A DNA stretch of 64,000 nt from Bathynomus jamesi (taxonomy: Eukaryota; Arthropoda; Malacostraca; Isopoda; Cirolanidae): contig JAJOZX010001567.1 of the NCBI GenBank assembly GCA_023014485.1, positions 426,001 through 490,000 of the forward strand, given 5' to 3'. Both the position numbers and the translations under genes were made by a program. This document shows positions 32,141 through 43,479 of the stretch, one piece after another. The notes beneath the pieces were generated by a model. That model saw nothing but the letters and a program-made list of their open reading frames with translations. It did not search any database and had not been told where the DNA came from. Each line of letters opens with the position of its first letter. Position 1 is the first letter of the stretch.

Positions 32141-33279
32141 ATCTACAGAAGCTAAGGCTAACAAAGACCCTAAGATCCACTCTAAGGCTAGCCCGAGAGA
32201 AAGGAAAGAGTAGGGGGTTAAGAGAAGAGAGGAGAATAAGGGGTTAAGTAAGGAGCAACACCTATCATTCGTGGGTTAACATTCATTCAGAAAAAGAGGG
32301 AAAAAGTCTCACCATCATCATCCGCCGGCCACTGCCGACAAGTCAGAAAAATAGTCGGAGAATATAGGAGAGGGGTGAAAAATGAAAAGAAGTAAAATAA
32401 GAACGCTTACAAACCATGCAACACAGTCTTAACTCACTGTCATACCATGCAAACTACAAACATGCAAGGAAAGAGTTACAGACATGCAAGTAAGGAGATA
32501 AGAAAAAAAAAAAAGTTGGTAAAGTTAAACAAAAAGTGGGTTAGTTTACGCTACAAGCTACATCTACATTCGTGTTAGTCTAATTTTTTTTTTTTTTTTT
32601 TTTAATTATTTATAATTTTTTTTTTTTTCGCTGGCATGTCACAAGCTGGCATCCATCGTCAACAGACTCATCCTCGAGCACCACCACCAGAGCTCCTGTT
32701 AACTTTCTTTTTTAATTTTAAACAACACTAATACTTTTAAAATGTCGGTCAAGACGGTTCTTAAACATATTAACGCTGGTAGAATGAACGACTGACGCGG
32801 AAAGATTATTCCATTTATCAATTACTTTAAACGTAAAGAAGTTTTTAGCGATATTAGTAATGAAACGTCTGCCACGCAACTTAAATCCGTTATTGCGAGT
32901 ATTACTATTATCGAAAGTGAACAATTAGTCAAAATTTACGTTATCGATGTTATTAACGATTTTGAAAACTTCAATAAGCTCCCCCCTTAATCTCCTAGTT
33001 TCGAGTGAATACAAGTCTAACTCTTTAATCCTATCTTCATAAGGCTTATTGCGCAAAGACGGAATAAGTTTCGTGGCACGACGCTGAACCCTTTCTAACC
33101 TATCAATATCCTCACGCAAGTACGGGCACCAAAACTGAACGGCATATTCTAAATGAGGCCTGACTAGGGACTTGTAGAGGGGCAATATAATATCCTTCGA
33201 TTTAAATTCGAAATTACGCGCTATGAAGCCTAACATCCTATTAGCTTTTGCGCAAGACTCCAGGCACTGGTTCCTAACC
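32141..33279 (-). mobile_element. 5-prime-truncated LINE, tandem copy 1
   Basis: Minus orientation. The 3-prime terminus is at 32141 (CTTCTGTAGAT end). A 3-prime UTR of about 580 bp with poly-A/T runs precedes the reverse transcriptase C-terminal coding region. Truncated at 33279 within the family sequence GGTTCCTAACC. The next copy's tail begins four bases later. Confidence 0.9.
32718..33236 (-). pseudogene. LINE reverse transcriptase C-terminal domain, copy 1
   Basis: Reads MLGFIARNFEFKSKDIILPL, RPHLEYAVQFWCPYLRED, RLERVQRRATKLIPSLRN and, after a stop, LFTFDNSNTRNNGFKLRGRR, ending NRLDRHFKSISVV-stop. An AAA-to-TAA change at about 32924 stops the frame (Lys in the two other copies). This is the thumb/C-terminal region of jockey/CR1-type LINEs common in crustaceans. 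The palm is missing. Confidence 0.85.
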
Positions 33280-33282
33280 TAT

Positions 33283-34655
33283 GATCTACAGATCTACAGA
33301 AGCTAAGGCTAACAAAGACCCTAAGATCCACTCTAAGGCTAGCCCGAGAGAAAGGAGAGAGTAGGGGGTTAAGAGAAGAGAGGAGAATAAGGGGTTAAGT
33401 AAGGAGCAACACCTATCATTCGTGGGTTAACATTCATTCAGAAAAAGAGGGAAAAAGTCTCACCATCATCATCCGCCGGCCACTGCCGACAAGTCAGAAA
33501 AATAGTCGGAGAATATAGGAGAGGGGTGAAAGATGAAAAGAAGTAAAATAAGAACGCTTACAAACCATGCAAACACAGTCTTAACTCACTGTCATACCAT
33601 GCAAACTACAAACATGCAAGAAAAGAGTTAGAGACATGCAAAGTAAGGAGGATAAGAAAAAAAAAAAAGTAGGTAAAGTTAAACAAAAAGTGGGTTAGTT
33701 TACGCTATGAGCTACATCTACATTCGTGTTAGTCTAATTTTTTTATTTTTTTTTTTTTTTTTATTGCTGGCATCACGCTGGCATGTCACAAGCTGGCATT
33801 CATCGTCAACAGACTCATCCTCGAGCACCACCACCAGAGCTCCTGTTGTTAACTTTCTTTTTTAATTTTAAACAACGTTAATATTTTTAAAATGTCTGTC
33901 AAGACGGTTCTTAAACACATTAACGCTGGTAGAATGAACGACTGACGCGGGAAGATTATTCCATTTATCAATTACTTTAAACGTAAAGAAGTTTTTAGCG
34001 ATATTAGTAATGAAACGTCTGCCACGCAACTTGAATCCGTTATTGCGAGTATTACTATTATCGAAAGTGAACAATTTGTCAAAATTTACGTTATCGATGT
34101 TATTAACGATTTTGAAAACTTCAATAAGCTCCCCCCTTAATCTCCTAGTTTCGAGTGAATACAAGTCTAACACTTTAATCCTATCTTCATAAGGCTTATT
34201 GCGCAATGCCGGAATAAGTTTCGTGGCACGACGCTGAACCCTTTCTAACCTATCAATATCCTCACGCAAGTACGGGCACCAAAACTGAACGGCATATTCC
34301 AAATGAGGCCTGACTAGGGACTTGTAAAGGGGCAATATAATATCCTTCGATTTAAATTCGAAATTACGCGCTATGAAGCCTAACATCCTATTAGCTTTTG
34401 CGCAAGACTCCAGGCACTGGTTCCTAACCTTTAAATCTTTAGTTACGCGTACGCCTAAATCTACTTCCTCGTCAACGCTCGCTAAATCCCTATCATCCAT
34501 CGTGTACACGTAATTATTGTTGCGAGAACCTATATGCAAAACTTTACATTTATCTACGTTAAATTGCATCTGCCACTTATCCGTCCACTCCATAATCCTA
34601 TCTACATCGTCTTGGATCCTATTTCTATCGTCCTCGTTATGATGATGATAAATGA
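33283..34655 (-). mobile_element. 5-prime-truncated LINE, tandem copy 2
   Basis: Begins at its tail GATCTACAGATCTACAG (33283), the only tandem repeat of an 8-bp GATCTACA tail in the array. Extends 250 bp further 5-prime than copy 1. It is nearly identical to copy 3 over the shared length, differing mainly in poly-T length and a 2-bp indel. Confidence 0.9.
33868..34655 (-). pseudogene. LINE reverse transcriptase C-terminal part, copy 2
   Basis: Open from the truncation point to the stop at 33868: DIIYHHHNEDDRNRIQDDVD, WQMQFNVDKCKVLHIGSRNN, EVDLGVRVTKDLKVRNQCLE, KANRMLGFIARNFEFKSKDI, then the same C-terminus as the other copies ending HFKNINVV. The first residues of the open frame upstream of 34655 belong to the tail of copy 3. 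The YADD box is just outside, so the copy is truncated inside the palm. Confidence 0.85.
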
Positions 34656-35774
34656 TATCTACAGATCTACAGAAGCTAAGGCTAACAAAGACCCTAAGAT
34701 CCACTCTAAGGCTAGCCCGAGAGAAAGGAGAGAGTAGGGGGTTAAGAGAAGAGAGGAGAATAAGGGGTTAAGTAAGGAGCAACACCTATCATTCGTGGGT
34801 TAACATTCATTCAGAAAAAGAGGGAAAAAGTCTCACCATCATCATCCGCCGGCCACTGCCGACAAGTCAGAAAAATAGTCGGAGAATATAGGAGAGGGGT
34901 GAAAGATGAAAAGAAGTAAAATAAGAACGCTTACAAACCATGCAAACACAGTCTTAACTCACTGTCATACCATGCAAACTACAAACATGCAAGAAAAGAG
35001 TTAGAGACATGCAAAGTAAGGAGGATAAGAAAAAAAAAAAAAAGTAGGTAAAGTTAAACAAAAAGTGGGTTAGTTTACGCTATGAGCTACATCTACATTC
35101 GTGTTAGTCTAATTTTTTTTTTTTTTTTTTTTTTATTGCTGGCATCACACGCTGGCATGTCACAAGCTGGCATTCATCGTCAACAGACTCATCCTCGAGC
35201 ACCACCACCAGAGCTCCTGTTGTTAACTTTCTTTTTTAATTTTAAACAACGTTAATATTTTTAAAATGTCTGTCAAGACGGTTCTTAAACACATTAACGC
35301 TGGTAGAATGAACGACTGACGCGGGAAGATTATTCCATTTATCAATTACTTTAAACGTAAAGAAGTTTTTAGCGATATTAGTAATGAAACGTCTGCCACG
35401 CAACTTGAATCCGTTATTGCGAGTATTACTATTATCGAAAGTGAACAATTTGTCAAAATTTACGTTATCGATGTTATTAACGATTTTGAAAACTTCAATA
35501 AGCTCCCCCCTTAATCTCCTAGTTTCGAGTGAATACAAGTCTAACACTTTAATCCTATCTTCATAAGGCTTATTGCGCAATGCCGGAATAAGTTTCGTGG
35601 CACGACGCTGAACCCTTTCTAACCTATCAATATCCTCACGCAAGTACGGGCACCAAAATTGAACGGCATATTCCAAATGAGGCCTGACTAGGGACTTGTA
35701 AAGGGGCAATATAATATCCTTCGATTTAAATTCGAAATTACGCGCTATGAAGCCTAACATCCTATTAGCTTTTA
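34656..35774 (-). mobile_element. 5-prime-truncated LINE, tandem copy 3
   Basis: The tail ATCTACAGATCTACAG starts at 34656, immediately after the 5-prime end of copy 2. It ends at 35774 within KAN/R of the coding region. Contains the complete 3-prime UTR. Confidence 0.9.
35242..35772 (-). pseudogene. LINE reverse transcriptase C-terminal domain, copy 3
   Basis: Same protein as copy 2 from MLGFIARNFEFKSKD to HFKNINVV-stop, open throughout. Lacks everything upstream. Confidence 0.85.
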
Positions 35775-36060
35775 AGTTGTGTTTAAACGTCGCAAATTAA
35801 TTTTGTTTTTATTTTTATTGTAGAGGTCGTTTTAAACATGGCAGGACGTCAAAGGTGAATCTCGCGTATATGTACGCAACGACCTAACTTACTGTACAAT
35901 AAAAATAGAAATAAAAACAATAAAAGTAAAGTTTAAAAAAAAAAAATAAATAAAAAAATAAATAAATTGCGACATTTAGACACAACTTAAAAGTACGCCT
36001 AACTTAACACTTAACCTAACCTACCTAATTTGCAAAGTTAAACTACAAGATTACCAAAAA
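35775..36060. repeat. AT-rich inverted-repeat element next to LINE array
   Basis: AAGTTGTGTTTAAACGTCGC (35773) is mirrored imperfectly near 35968-35990 (GCGACATTTAGACACAACTT), giving a MITE-like unit of about 218 bp. Beyond it, GTTAAACTACAAGATTACCAA (36033-36053) is the inverse of 31312-31333 on the other side of the array. Confidence 0.5.
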
Positions 36061-36486
36061 CTCGCATATTTGTCAAATAAAATATCTTTCACTAAGCACC
36101 AAAAAGACCTTTTTTTTGGTGAAAAATTGGCATTTGAGAGGGCCTAACGTACAGTAGGCGCAGTTAGTAGTTAGTAGGCGCAGTTGCAAACTTGAAGAAA
36201 TTCACATAAAAAGTGGTAATGAGTATCAATTGATAGAAAATTTAATAAGGAAAGACATCTTTTTATATTTTTAAGTTTTTAGACATATTCTTAACATAAG
36301 CTAAGACATTTAACCTCTTTTGGACCACTGGGTCAAATATGTACCGTTTCCAATACAAGCACTCATAACTTAACCCTACAAAAACTTCGGTCGTTAAGAG
36401 GTTAACTAACATATATTTAGTTAAATATCGAGCTTCAAAAATGTACAAAATTCACCATTTCGTTTACCTGTTTTGTTGGTACACAA

Positions 36487-37842
36487 TAGGGGTTAAAACC
36501 GGTATTGAAATACCGGTATTAATACCGGTATTGAAGAAGTACAAATAATACCGATATTATAGGTTTTCGGTATTGACAAAAATTGCTATTGTAAAATTTA
36601 GGCAATTTAGTCCTCCGATGGGCAAATAAACTGTTTTTGGAGGATTCGGAGAAAAAAAAAAGTTTCGGGGATTTTGCAGTTAACCTCTTTTTTTCGTTTT
36701 CTATTCCTTTCTATCAAAGAAAACTATTTATTGCACTAGCTTTAAGAGTGATTCATTCAACTGTAGCCATTTCTTCAACAGAGTGGGAAATTATTGAAAA
36801 CCTTTATGACACCTTACGTCCTGTTGAAATAATTCTTAAAGGGTTATGCTCGAAAGATGCATCACTCCTGACAGCTGAATCATCAATGAAATTTATTTCA
36901 AAGAAACTAGGAGAGAAAAATAATCCAATAGCAAAAGAGTCAAAAAATTGTCTTAGAAATCGTTACATTTCAAGAAGACAGCAAGACATTGTAGGTTTAA
37001 TCAAATATCTTCATAATCCCGAAGTTTTAAAAGTTCAAGAAGAGGAAAGTTTTTCTGTTCCATCAAAATTAGTTCTCAAAAGAACTGCAGAAAGGCTCTA
37101 TAAAAGACTTTTCCCTAAGAATGTGGTTGATTTGGAGATAGAAATGGAAGAACAGGAATTTCCATATAACCCTGAAAATGTAGCTGCAAATAAGACTGAA
37201 GTGGAAGCAGATTCATTACTGAGTGAATACATGCAAGAAATGGACAAACTAGGAAAAGTGCCATCTAAAAAAAATTCCATTGATTTTGATGTTACTAATG
37301 AATTTAAAAGCTTGGAAGTTATTTACAGAGAAGTGAGAATTTAGAGAAGCTGTACAAGGCACTGCTTACAATTAAACCTACAAGTGCAGAATCAGAAAGA
37401 GCCTTTTCTGCTGCAGGCCTATTTCTGACGAAACTGAGATCAAGTCTATCTGAACAATCCCTAGATGCTCTTTGTTTCCTCAAAGCATACTTTCAAAATC
37501 AAACTAAGAAATAAATATTTAGATACTAATAATTTCTATCTACCCCAGTAGTTGTATAATAATATGCTAAAAAAAAAATTCAAATAATATTTTTATTACA
37601 ATTTAGTAATTTACTGTATAAACTTTTTCGAATAGAATGCCATCTATTTGGAGTTGGGTCATTAATTTATAGTAAATATGGTGAGTACTGCAAGTTCCTC
37701 AGACTTGTGGGAGGGTTGGTAGGGTGGCACCATAATAAATCAAAATAAATTATTTTTTTCATAATACCGGTATCAATACCGGGATTAGCATAATTGCCTC
37801 CAAATACCGGTATTGAAAATTTTCGGTATTATGCAAGCACTA
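36487..37842 (+). mobile_element. hAT element with exact 8-bp target duplication
   Basis: Flanked by GTACACAA on both sides (36479-36486, 37843-37850). Ends TAGGGGTTAAAACC and inverse of TAGTGCTTGCATAATACC share TAG.G.TT..A. Subterminal ACCGGTATT and CGGTATT repeats occur at both ends. 1356 bp, with the C-terminal half of an Ac/hobo-type transposase. Confidence 0.92.
36637..37514 (+). pseudogene. hAT transposase C-terminal half
   Basis: The open frame contains SSTEWEIIENLYDTLRPVEI, KFISKKLGEKNN, YISRRQQDIVGLIKYLHNPE and an acidic segment ending NEFKSLEVI. A frameshift near 37320 leads to the dimerisation block KALLTIKPTSAESERAFSAA and RSSLSEQSLDALCFLKAYFQ then stop. ERAFSAAG is the classic hAT signature. 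BED finger and the first catalytic Asp are missing, so the element is a non-autonomous deletion copy. Confidence 0.88.
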
Positions 37843-37849
37843 GTACACA

Positions 37850-38214
37850 ATCGAAGATTGATGACGTTATTGGTCAGGAGGGGTAATTTGATGCTTTTAG
37901 ATCTATAGTTTATCCTCGTCCACATCAGCGCCTCTAACGGATCCATCAAGCCTTAAAAAATTTTGCTAGTTAAGCCAAAGCATACCTATATAAAGTCAGA
38001 CCACGCTTGTAAAAAATTTCATACACATGTGATAAATCGAAAAAAGCCAGTTTGATCATACATACGTTCGCGAGGGTTACGTTTTTAGATTTCGCCGCGA
38101 ACGGCAAATCCGCGATGCGCAAACTTAAAAGCTTATAGGAAAAATAGGTTTAGGTACTTCAAGTCTAAAAATTTTTACCCTTTCTGTCATATTTTACCCT
38201 TTATATATACGAGT
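37850..38214. other. No gene; possible second end of a pogo-type element
   Basis: GCGAGGGTTACGTTTTTAG and CGCGAACGGCAAATCCGCG near 38056-38115 resemble the ACCCTCGC and CGGATTTGC motifs of the pogo end at 39217. The orientation is not fully as expected, so the pairing is tentative. Confidence 0.4.
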
Positions 38215-38217
38215 TTG

Positions 38218-38606
38218 TGCATTGTTTTTGCAGTATATTAGACTTAGTTCCCATTTGGAGGTCTCCAGAATGGGTCCCGTGCGATGCGTCTCCCCCGTCG
38301 GTAGTCTCGCCACTGCGCTCCGTCTCTGGCCAGATCTGTTCTCTGGCGCCAGGTTAAACCCGGATTCTCTCTTTCTACCGTCTTGAGCCACGTCATCTTT
38401 GGGCGTCCCCGGGGCCTCGATCTCACTATTCTTCCGTTCATCAGCCTTCTCGGAAGTCGGTCCTTACCCATCCTCTCCACATGGCCATACCATCTCCTCT
38501 GTGCATCCACCGCCCTGTCCACTATGGTGAATTTAACGCCGAAGTTGACTGCATCATAGGGTTTCAATGGCGAAATAGGGCAGCCGGCTCGCCACTCCTC
38601 CGCCAC
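38218..38606 (-). pseudogene. LINE C-terminal fragment (integrase-like tail)
   Basis: The minus frame reads AVDAQRRWYGHVERMGKDRL, RSRPRGRPKMTWLKTVEREN, and ARDGAQWRDYRRG, ending PPNGN-stop. RRWYGHV.RM...RLP...RGRPK..W is the conserved end of RTE/jockey-like reverse transcriptases. Only this tail is present; upstream is truncated. Markedly richer in GC than its surroundings. Confidence 0.75.
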
Positions 38607-38859
38607 GCGTACTCAATAATAAGCTTACTTCGTCTTAGGATTGTGCGTTATTAGTGTAAATTTCTTTTCAAGGTTTCTTATTATTCATACAAAAAAGATG
38701 TCTTATTTCAGAACGCATTTTTCAGACTACTGAAAATTAGTTCTACTGTATGATTATTACTTGAGCTAAAATATATTTTATCTGCACAATTCACAATTAT
38801 TTATGACATGAAATGAAACTAACGTTCATGTTACTGAAAAAGTGTGGGTTATTAAGAAC

Positions 38860-39217
38860 AAACAATAGCTGCAATAAAGATAAAACTTATCCAATAATTC
38901 CACTTTATCAGTGAGATACATCACTTTTCTTTGCTTCTTCTCACTAGGCTCACAACCACTTGATATTCTCTTAACTGCCATGATCAGAAAGTTAGTAAGG
39001 GCAATTGAAATAGTAAATAAAATCACAAGATACACGTAACAACTTTGCGGGGCGCTGGCAGGCGCAGACTGACGCTACGTGGGAGATAAAATGACGCCTG
39101 TATTCTTCTGCGAGAAATACTTTGTTAGCTGCGACCCGCCTAGGCCGCGATCTGCAAGGGGTTGCCACAATAAATTGACTGCGAATAAGCAAATCCGCTA
39201 ACGGCGAGGGTCTACTG
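38860..39217 (-). mobile_element. pogo/Tigger element, right end with first exon
   Basis: The terminus reads (inverted) CAGTAGACCCTCGCCGTTAG with TA at 39218-39219. Downstream on the minus strand at 38981 is MAVKRISSGCEPSEKKQRKV, MYLTDKVELLDKFY, which fits the N-terminal CENPB-type DNA-binding domain of pogo/Tigger transposases. The frame stops at once after a shift, and the remaining gene is gone; a LINE tail follows. Confidence 0.7.
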
Positions 39218-39219
39218 TA

Positions 39220-39762
39220 TACCACAGCCATCAAAATTTTGAGCTTCACATCCAAAGTATAATTGTGAAGCTGCATTTAAAATCTAATGGTTGGGTCTCA
39301 TTGGCTGAAAACTTTCTGTTCAAAATCTTTCGTATAAAATTACATGTAATAATGCGACGGTGGACCGACTAGATATTGGTGGGCTTTGGTTAAGCTTCAA
39401 AATGCCATTTACTCTTGTCTTCTATTAAATTTTAAAACCCTTTTAGGACTTTATAACAACCATATATTATATATATATTTTTTTTTTTTTTTAAGTTCAG
39501 GAAGAACCGATTCGCCTCTATTTAAAAGGGCATATCTCAGCGGAAAAACAAAGAAAAAGGGAGAGGAAAGACAGAGGAAAAAGAAAGGGTGGAGGGGACA
39601 GTCGAAGTGGAAAAAGACCAAGGATGACAAGGACTGCAGGGTCGAGCCCCATCATCCTTGGGTGCTAGGGCCGGGAGGGCGCACGTGAAACCTCCAGGAA
39701 CAAGCACGTACAAACGAGCACAAAGAGCACTCAAGATCACGAGCTTAGAACCCCCTTGCGGG

Positions 39763-39770
<8 letters not shown>
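39220..39770. other. No supportable gene; TA/T tracts
   Basis: Contains CATCAAAATTTTGAGCTTCA, shared with 31876, a TATATATT-poly-T run (39465-39492) and a purine-rich frame of low complexity (39537-39620) that I do not accept as coding. Confidence 0.5.

Positions 39771-39798
<28 letters not shown>
39765..39798. repeat. (TA)n microsatellite
   Basis: Short TA repeat. Confidence 0.9.
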
Positions 39799-39801
<3 letters not shown>

Positions 39802-40013
39802 ATGCTAAAAGGAAACGATAAGTAAGTAAAAGCAGCGTTTTTCTTTCCAATATGACTCTCCCAGGAGTCAGGGAGAACCCGTTTGCCGCAGGCAAAACGC
39901 TTGGTCATCGTCCATTGTCACTGTCCCGCTCTCAGAAAACAGACAAACAAGGCTCATGTGAACTATCGCAACGCTAAAAAGCAGCAAATGGAGAAAATAT
40001 CTATCCTTACTTT

Positions 40014-40017
<4 letters not shown>

Positions 40018-40055
<38 letters not shown>

Positions 40056-40104
40056 TATTCGTGTGTGTGTGTGTGTGTGTGTTGAGAGAGAGAGAGAGAG
40101 AGAG
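40018..40104. repeat. (TA)n-(TG)n-(GA)n compound microsatellite
   Basis: TA, GT and GA repeats in series. The frames across it are repeat translations. Confidence 0.95.
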
Positions 40105-41770
40105 TATAGTTCGATGGTTTAATTATAAAATAATATAGCGAACCAAAGTGTTCATTTCATCTATTTTAATTTTTTTTCTAAATGTTTCGAAACTTCTCAT
40201 TTCACTTTCATTGAATTCTAAAGTGGATTTCGCTGTGCTCAAATAATGCAAGATTGACTTTTAAATCCGTTGAAAATGAGAAGATAAAATCTCGAAAGAT
40301 TTGCAGAAAATGAAAACTAAAACAACTTACTTTGGTTAATTTTATTATTCATTTTGGGGCCCCACCCCATACAATGTGCGCATTTCCGCATAAGTGAGGT
40401 ACCGATTTTTTAAATCCGTGTATCTAAAAAATTAATTAACCAAACCTAATTTAAATTAATTTAATCTTAGTGGCTTCGAACCGAGAAGGGCGTGATAAGT
40501 GCTTCGGGCGCAACTGAAGGCTCGAAGGGTGGTTTCTGTTAAGTCATTACATAGTGAGGTACTCGCTAATCTAGCTTAACCTAACCTAACCAAACCTTAA
40601 TTAGCCTAATGTAGCCTAACCTAACTTAACCAGGACTAACGCGTCTTTTTTCCAACAATAAGAAATGTTTCTAGTTTTTTTTTTATATAAATTTGTTAAT
40701 GTTCCGAGGTATAAAAAGCGTTACCTCCCTAAAGAATTACCCCTTTACATCTATAAATTATCACACACTGAACCTCACTTATGCCCGGTTACCTAAGTAC
40801 GTACATCCACACACACAACACACATACAAAGACGGGAACACGACAAATACTCTGAACTTCTAGAATAGCAACATGAGGATAATAATAAACTCATTTCATT
40901 GATGAAACAATGATAATATGAAAACTGTATTATCATGAATGAGTACTTAGCGAGTTTCAACAAAAGGACATTGCTATTCATTAGAAGGAAAAAGAGTATT
41001 TCGTAATCTACATGTAAAATTAATTAAATATACTTCATCTCACAACAAAACCTAATAGAATGAAAACAAAGCCCCCCCACCCCCCCACCAAAAAGCAATA
41101 TAACCTCAAATTGAGGGCTAGGTAATGAAGAGTGTCCATTTTGAAGGACAATAATTTTGTCGTCACAGAGCAAAAATTGTTCATTACCAAATCAAATACA
41201 ATAAACAAGGTAACTAAGAGGGAAATTTAAACATTTGGCTCAGGATGAGAAGGTTATGGCTTTCTCTATGAAAACGGTTTCTGCGGATAGATCAACAGTT
41301 CTGAAAACGTGCTCGATCTGCAAAATGTATGTTTGGATTTAACCAGTGAGATAAATTGTTTTAGTTACACTTTGTTTATAGACAATTACAGTGATAATGC
41401 CACATCCCTAACGTTTCTTGAAAAGGCGTAAAGGCATCGTCAGACTTCAACTCTGCATTACACTGTGCAACAACTTTTTGTTTATGTTGATTTTTCGATC
41501 TTTTCTATATGTTTCGGACACGCTGATTACAGATTTGGCATCGGTTTTGCTCGGAAAACTATAGTTTTTATGATATGGTCAAATTTAAAAATCTTACTTT
41601 TTCATTTTACATTTTTCTGAGATAGCAAAAGTAATTTCAAGTGCAAAATTCAAAATGCCCCAAAACTGGGGTTTATTAGCAATGTTTTTATTGGTTAAGG
41701 CCCATTATTAAATATTTGTACACATTTGGTTTCTTATTTCTGTTTATAAAATGTTTTTTGTATTTTTCAG
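40105..41770. other. No gene; interstitial CCTAA repeats at 40573-40630
   Basis: AT-rich, no supportable frame. AACCTAACCTAACC-type repeats (telomere motif) occur at 40573-40630, and a C-rich run at 41062-41088. The stretch just before the next pseudogene ends TTTTTGTATTTTTCAG (41755-41770), a good 3-prime splice site. Confidence 0.55.
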
Positions 41771-41789
41771 ATATTTGAATTAGAATTAT

Positions 41790-43475
41790 ATGGTGATGGC
41801 TACCAATAGGCCATGCAGACACTCTGCAGATTCATTTTGTTATGTTTGCGGCCATTACATCAATCCAAAGCAAGTAAAGAACAAAATTGACACAGGAACG
41901 AAGTTTTGTACAGCATATCACATTTACTTTGGCATGCCCATGGGCAATGAAGATAAATCATGGGCACCTCACTTTTGCTGTGGAAGCTTCCGTTCCACAT
42001 TAGAAGGATGGCTGCGAGGTACCAGAAAAGGCATGCCATTTGCTATTCCTCGCATTTAGAGGGAGCAAAGCAATCACCACGATGATTGCTACTTCTGCAT
42101 GGTAGACATTTCACTCTACAAGAGAGGTAAAGGTCGAAAAAATGTCCTATATCCAAATATCCCATCTTCTATTGCCCCAGTCCCCCATAATGAAGATTTG
42201 CCCGTTCCATGCCCACCCACCATGGAGGAAATAGAAGAAACGCCTTTAATATCCTCCGATGAAGATGAAGATGCTGACTTCGAGGCAAGCTCCAATACGT
42301 CACCTCATTTCCCCAACCAGAAAGACAGACGACCTAGTCAGGGATATGAACCTTACGAAAACCAATGCAGAAATTATGACGTCCCGCCTTAAAGAGTGGA
42401 ATCTTTTGGACCCAAGTGTCAAGATCTCTTTCTAGAGGAATAGGCATTTGCGATACGCTTCTTTCTACTCATGTTTTGCATCGAGCTCTCTTTGCTACTG
42501 CTGTGATGTGAATGATCTTTTTGATGAGATAGGAATTGAATACAGCCCTGCTGATTGGCGTTTGTTTATTGACACTTCAACTAGAAGTTTAAAAGGCGTC
42601 CCACTACATAATGGAAACATGTTTCCATCTATTCCTGTGGCTCATTCGGTTGAATTGAAGGAAGAATATGAAACTGTAAAGCAGTTGCTAGACAAAATAA
42701 ACTACAGTGAACATAGATGGGATATATGTGGAGACTTTAAAATGCTAGGATTCCTGCTTGGACTACAGAGCGGTTACACTAAATATTCATGTTTCCTCTG
42801 CCTTTAGGACGGCAGAGCAGATGGTGTGCACTTTGTCAGAAAGGAATGGCCCGTGAGAAATGAGCTTAATCCAGGCAAATACAATGTTCTTAACGAAGCC
42901 CTTGTTCCAACAGAAAAATGTTTGCTACCCTCGCTGCATATCAAGCTTGGTCTTATTAAGCAATTCATCAAAACTTTGGATGCTGAAAGTGATGCTCTTT
43001 ATCATATACGTTCAATGTTTCCCAAACTTTCTGAAGCTAAAATCAAGGGAGGCATATTTGTTGGACCTCAAGTTAGACGCATGTTACTATCTAAAGAGTT
43101 AGAAGAAAAAATGACAGCTCTTGAAAAAAAATGCTTGGCACTTCATTTCGGCTTGTAGTCCATGGATTTTTAGGTAACAAGAACGAAGACAACCACAAAG
43201 AGCTAGTAGAAAATCTATTCAAACACTTTCAAAGGTTAGGTTGTAGAATGTCCCTGAAGTTACACTATCTGGACTCGCATTTAGAATTCTTCAGACCAAA
43301 TTTGGGTGACGTAAGTGAAGAACATGGTGAACGTTTTCACCAAGATATCCAAACCATGGAGAGAAGATATCAGGGAAAATGGGACGAAGCTATAATGGGC
43401 GACTATATCTGGTGTTTAATAAGAGATAATCCACGGGACTACAAGAGAAAAAGTCACTCAAATGTACATTTTTAA
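41790..43475 (+). pseudogene. Uncharacterised transposon-like protein family, decayed copy
   Basis: Starts MVMATNRPCRHSADSFCYVC at 41790 and spans about 560 residues once frames are followed. Order: zinc-type Cys block (CYVCG, HFCCGSF, CYFCMV); acidic linker (SSDEDEDADFEA); DLVRDMNLTKTNAEIM...RLKEWNLLDPSVKISF; SPADWRLFIDTSTRSLKGVP; WDICGDFKMLGFLLGLQSGY; KYSCFLCL; HIKLGLIKQFIKTLDAESD; VHGFLGNKNEDNH; SEEHGERFHQDIQTMERRYQ; KWDEAIMGDYIWCLI. Closely related uncharacterised proteins are multi-copy in many arthropods. Breaks: TAG stops at 42057 and near 42806 where Trp is usual, another TAG near 42433, frameshifts near 42330 and 43125. FIDTS, CGDF and EEHGERFHQ could supply a DDE triad; that is inference. 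Confidence 0.75.
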
Positions 43476-43479
43476 GCAT

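Noticed and set aside
36263..36448. 61-codon minus frame
   Set aside because: Short, AT-rich, no recognisable motif, no supporting context.
39386..39908. Open frames of 100 and 123 codons on both strands
   Set aside because: Purine-rich low complexity and TA repeat; no homology or composition expected of a gene.
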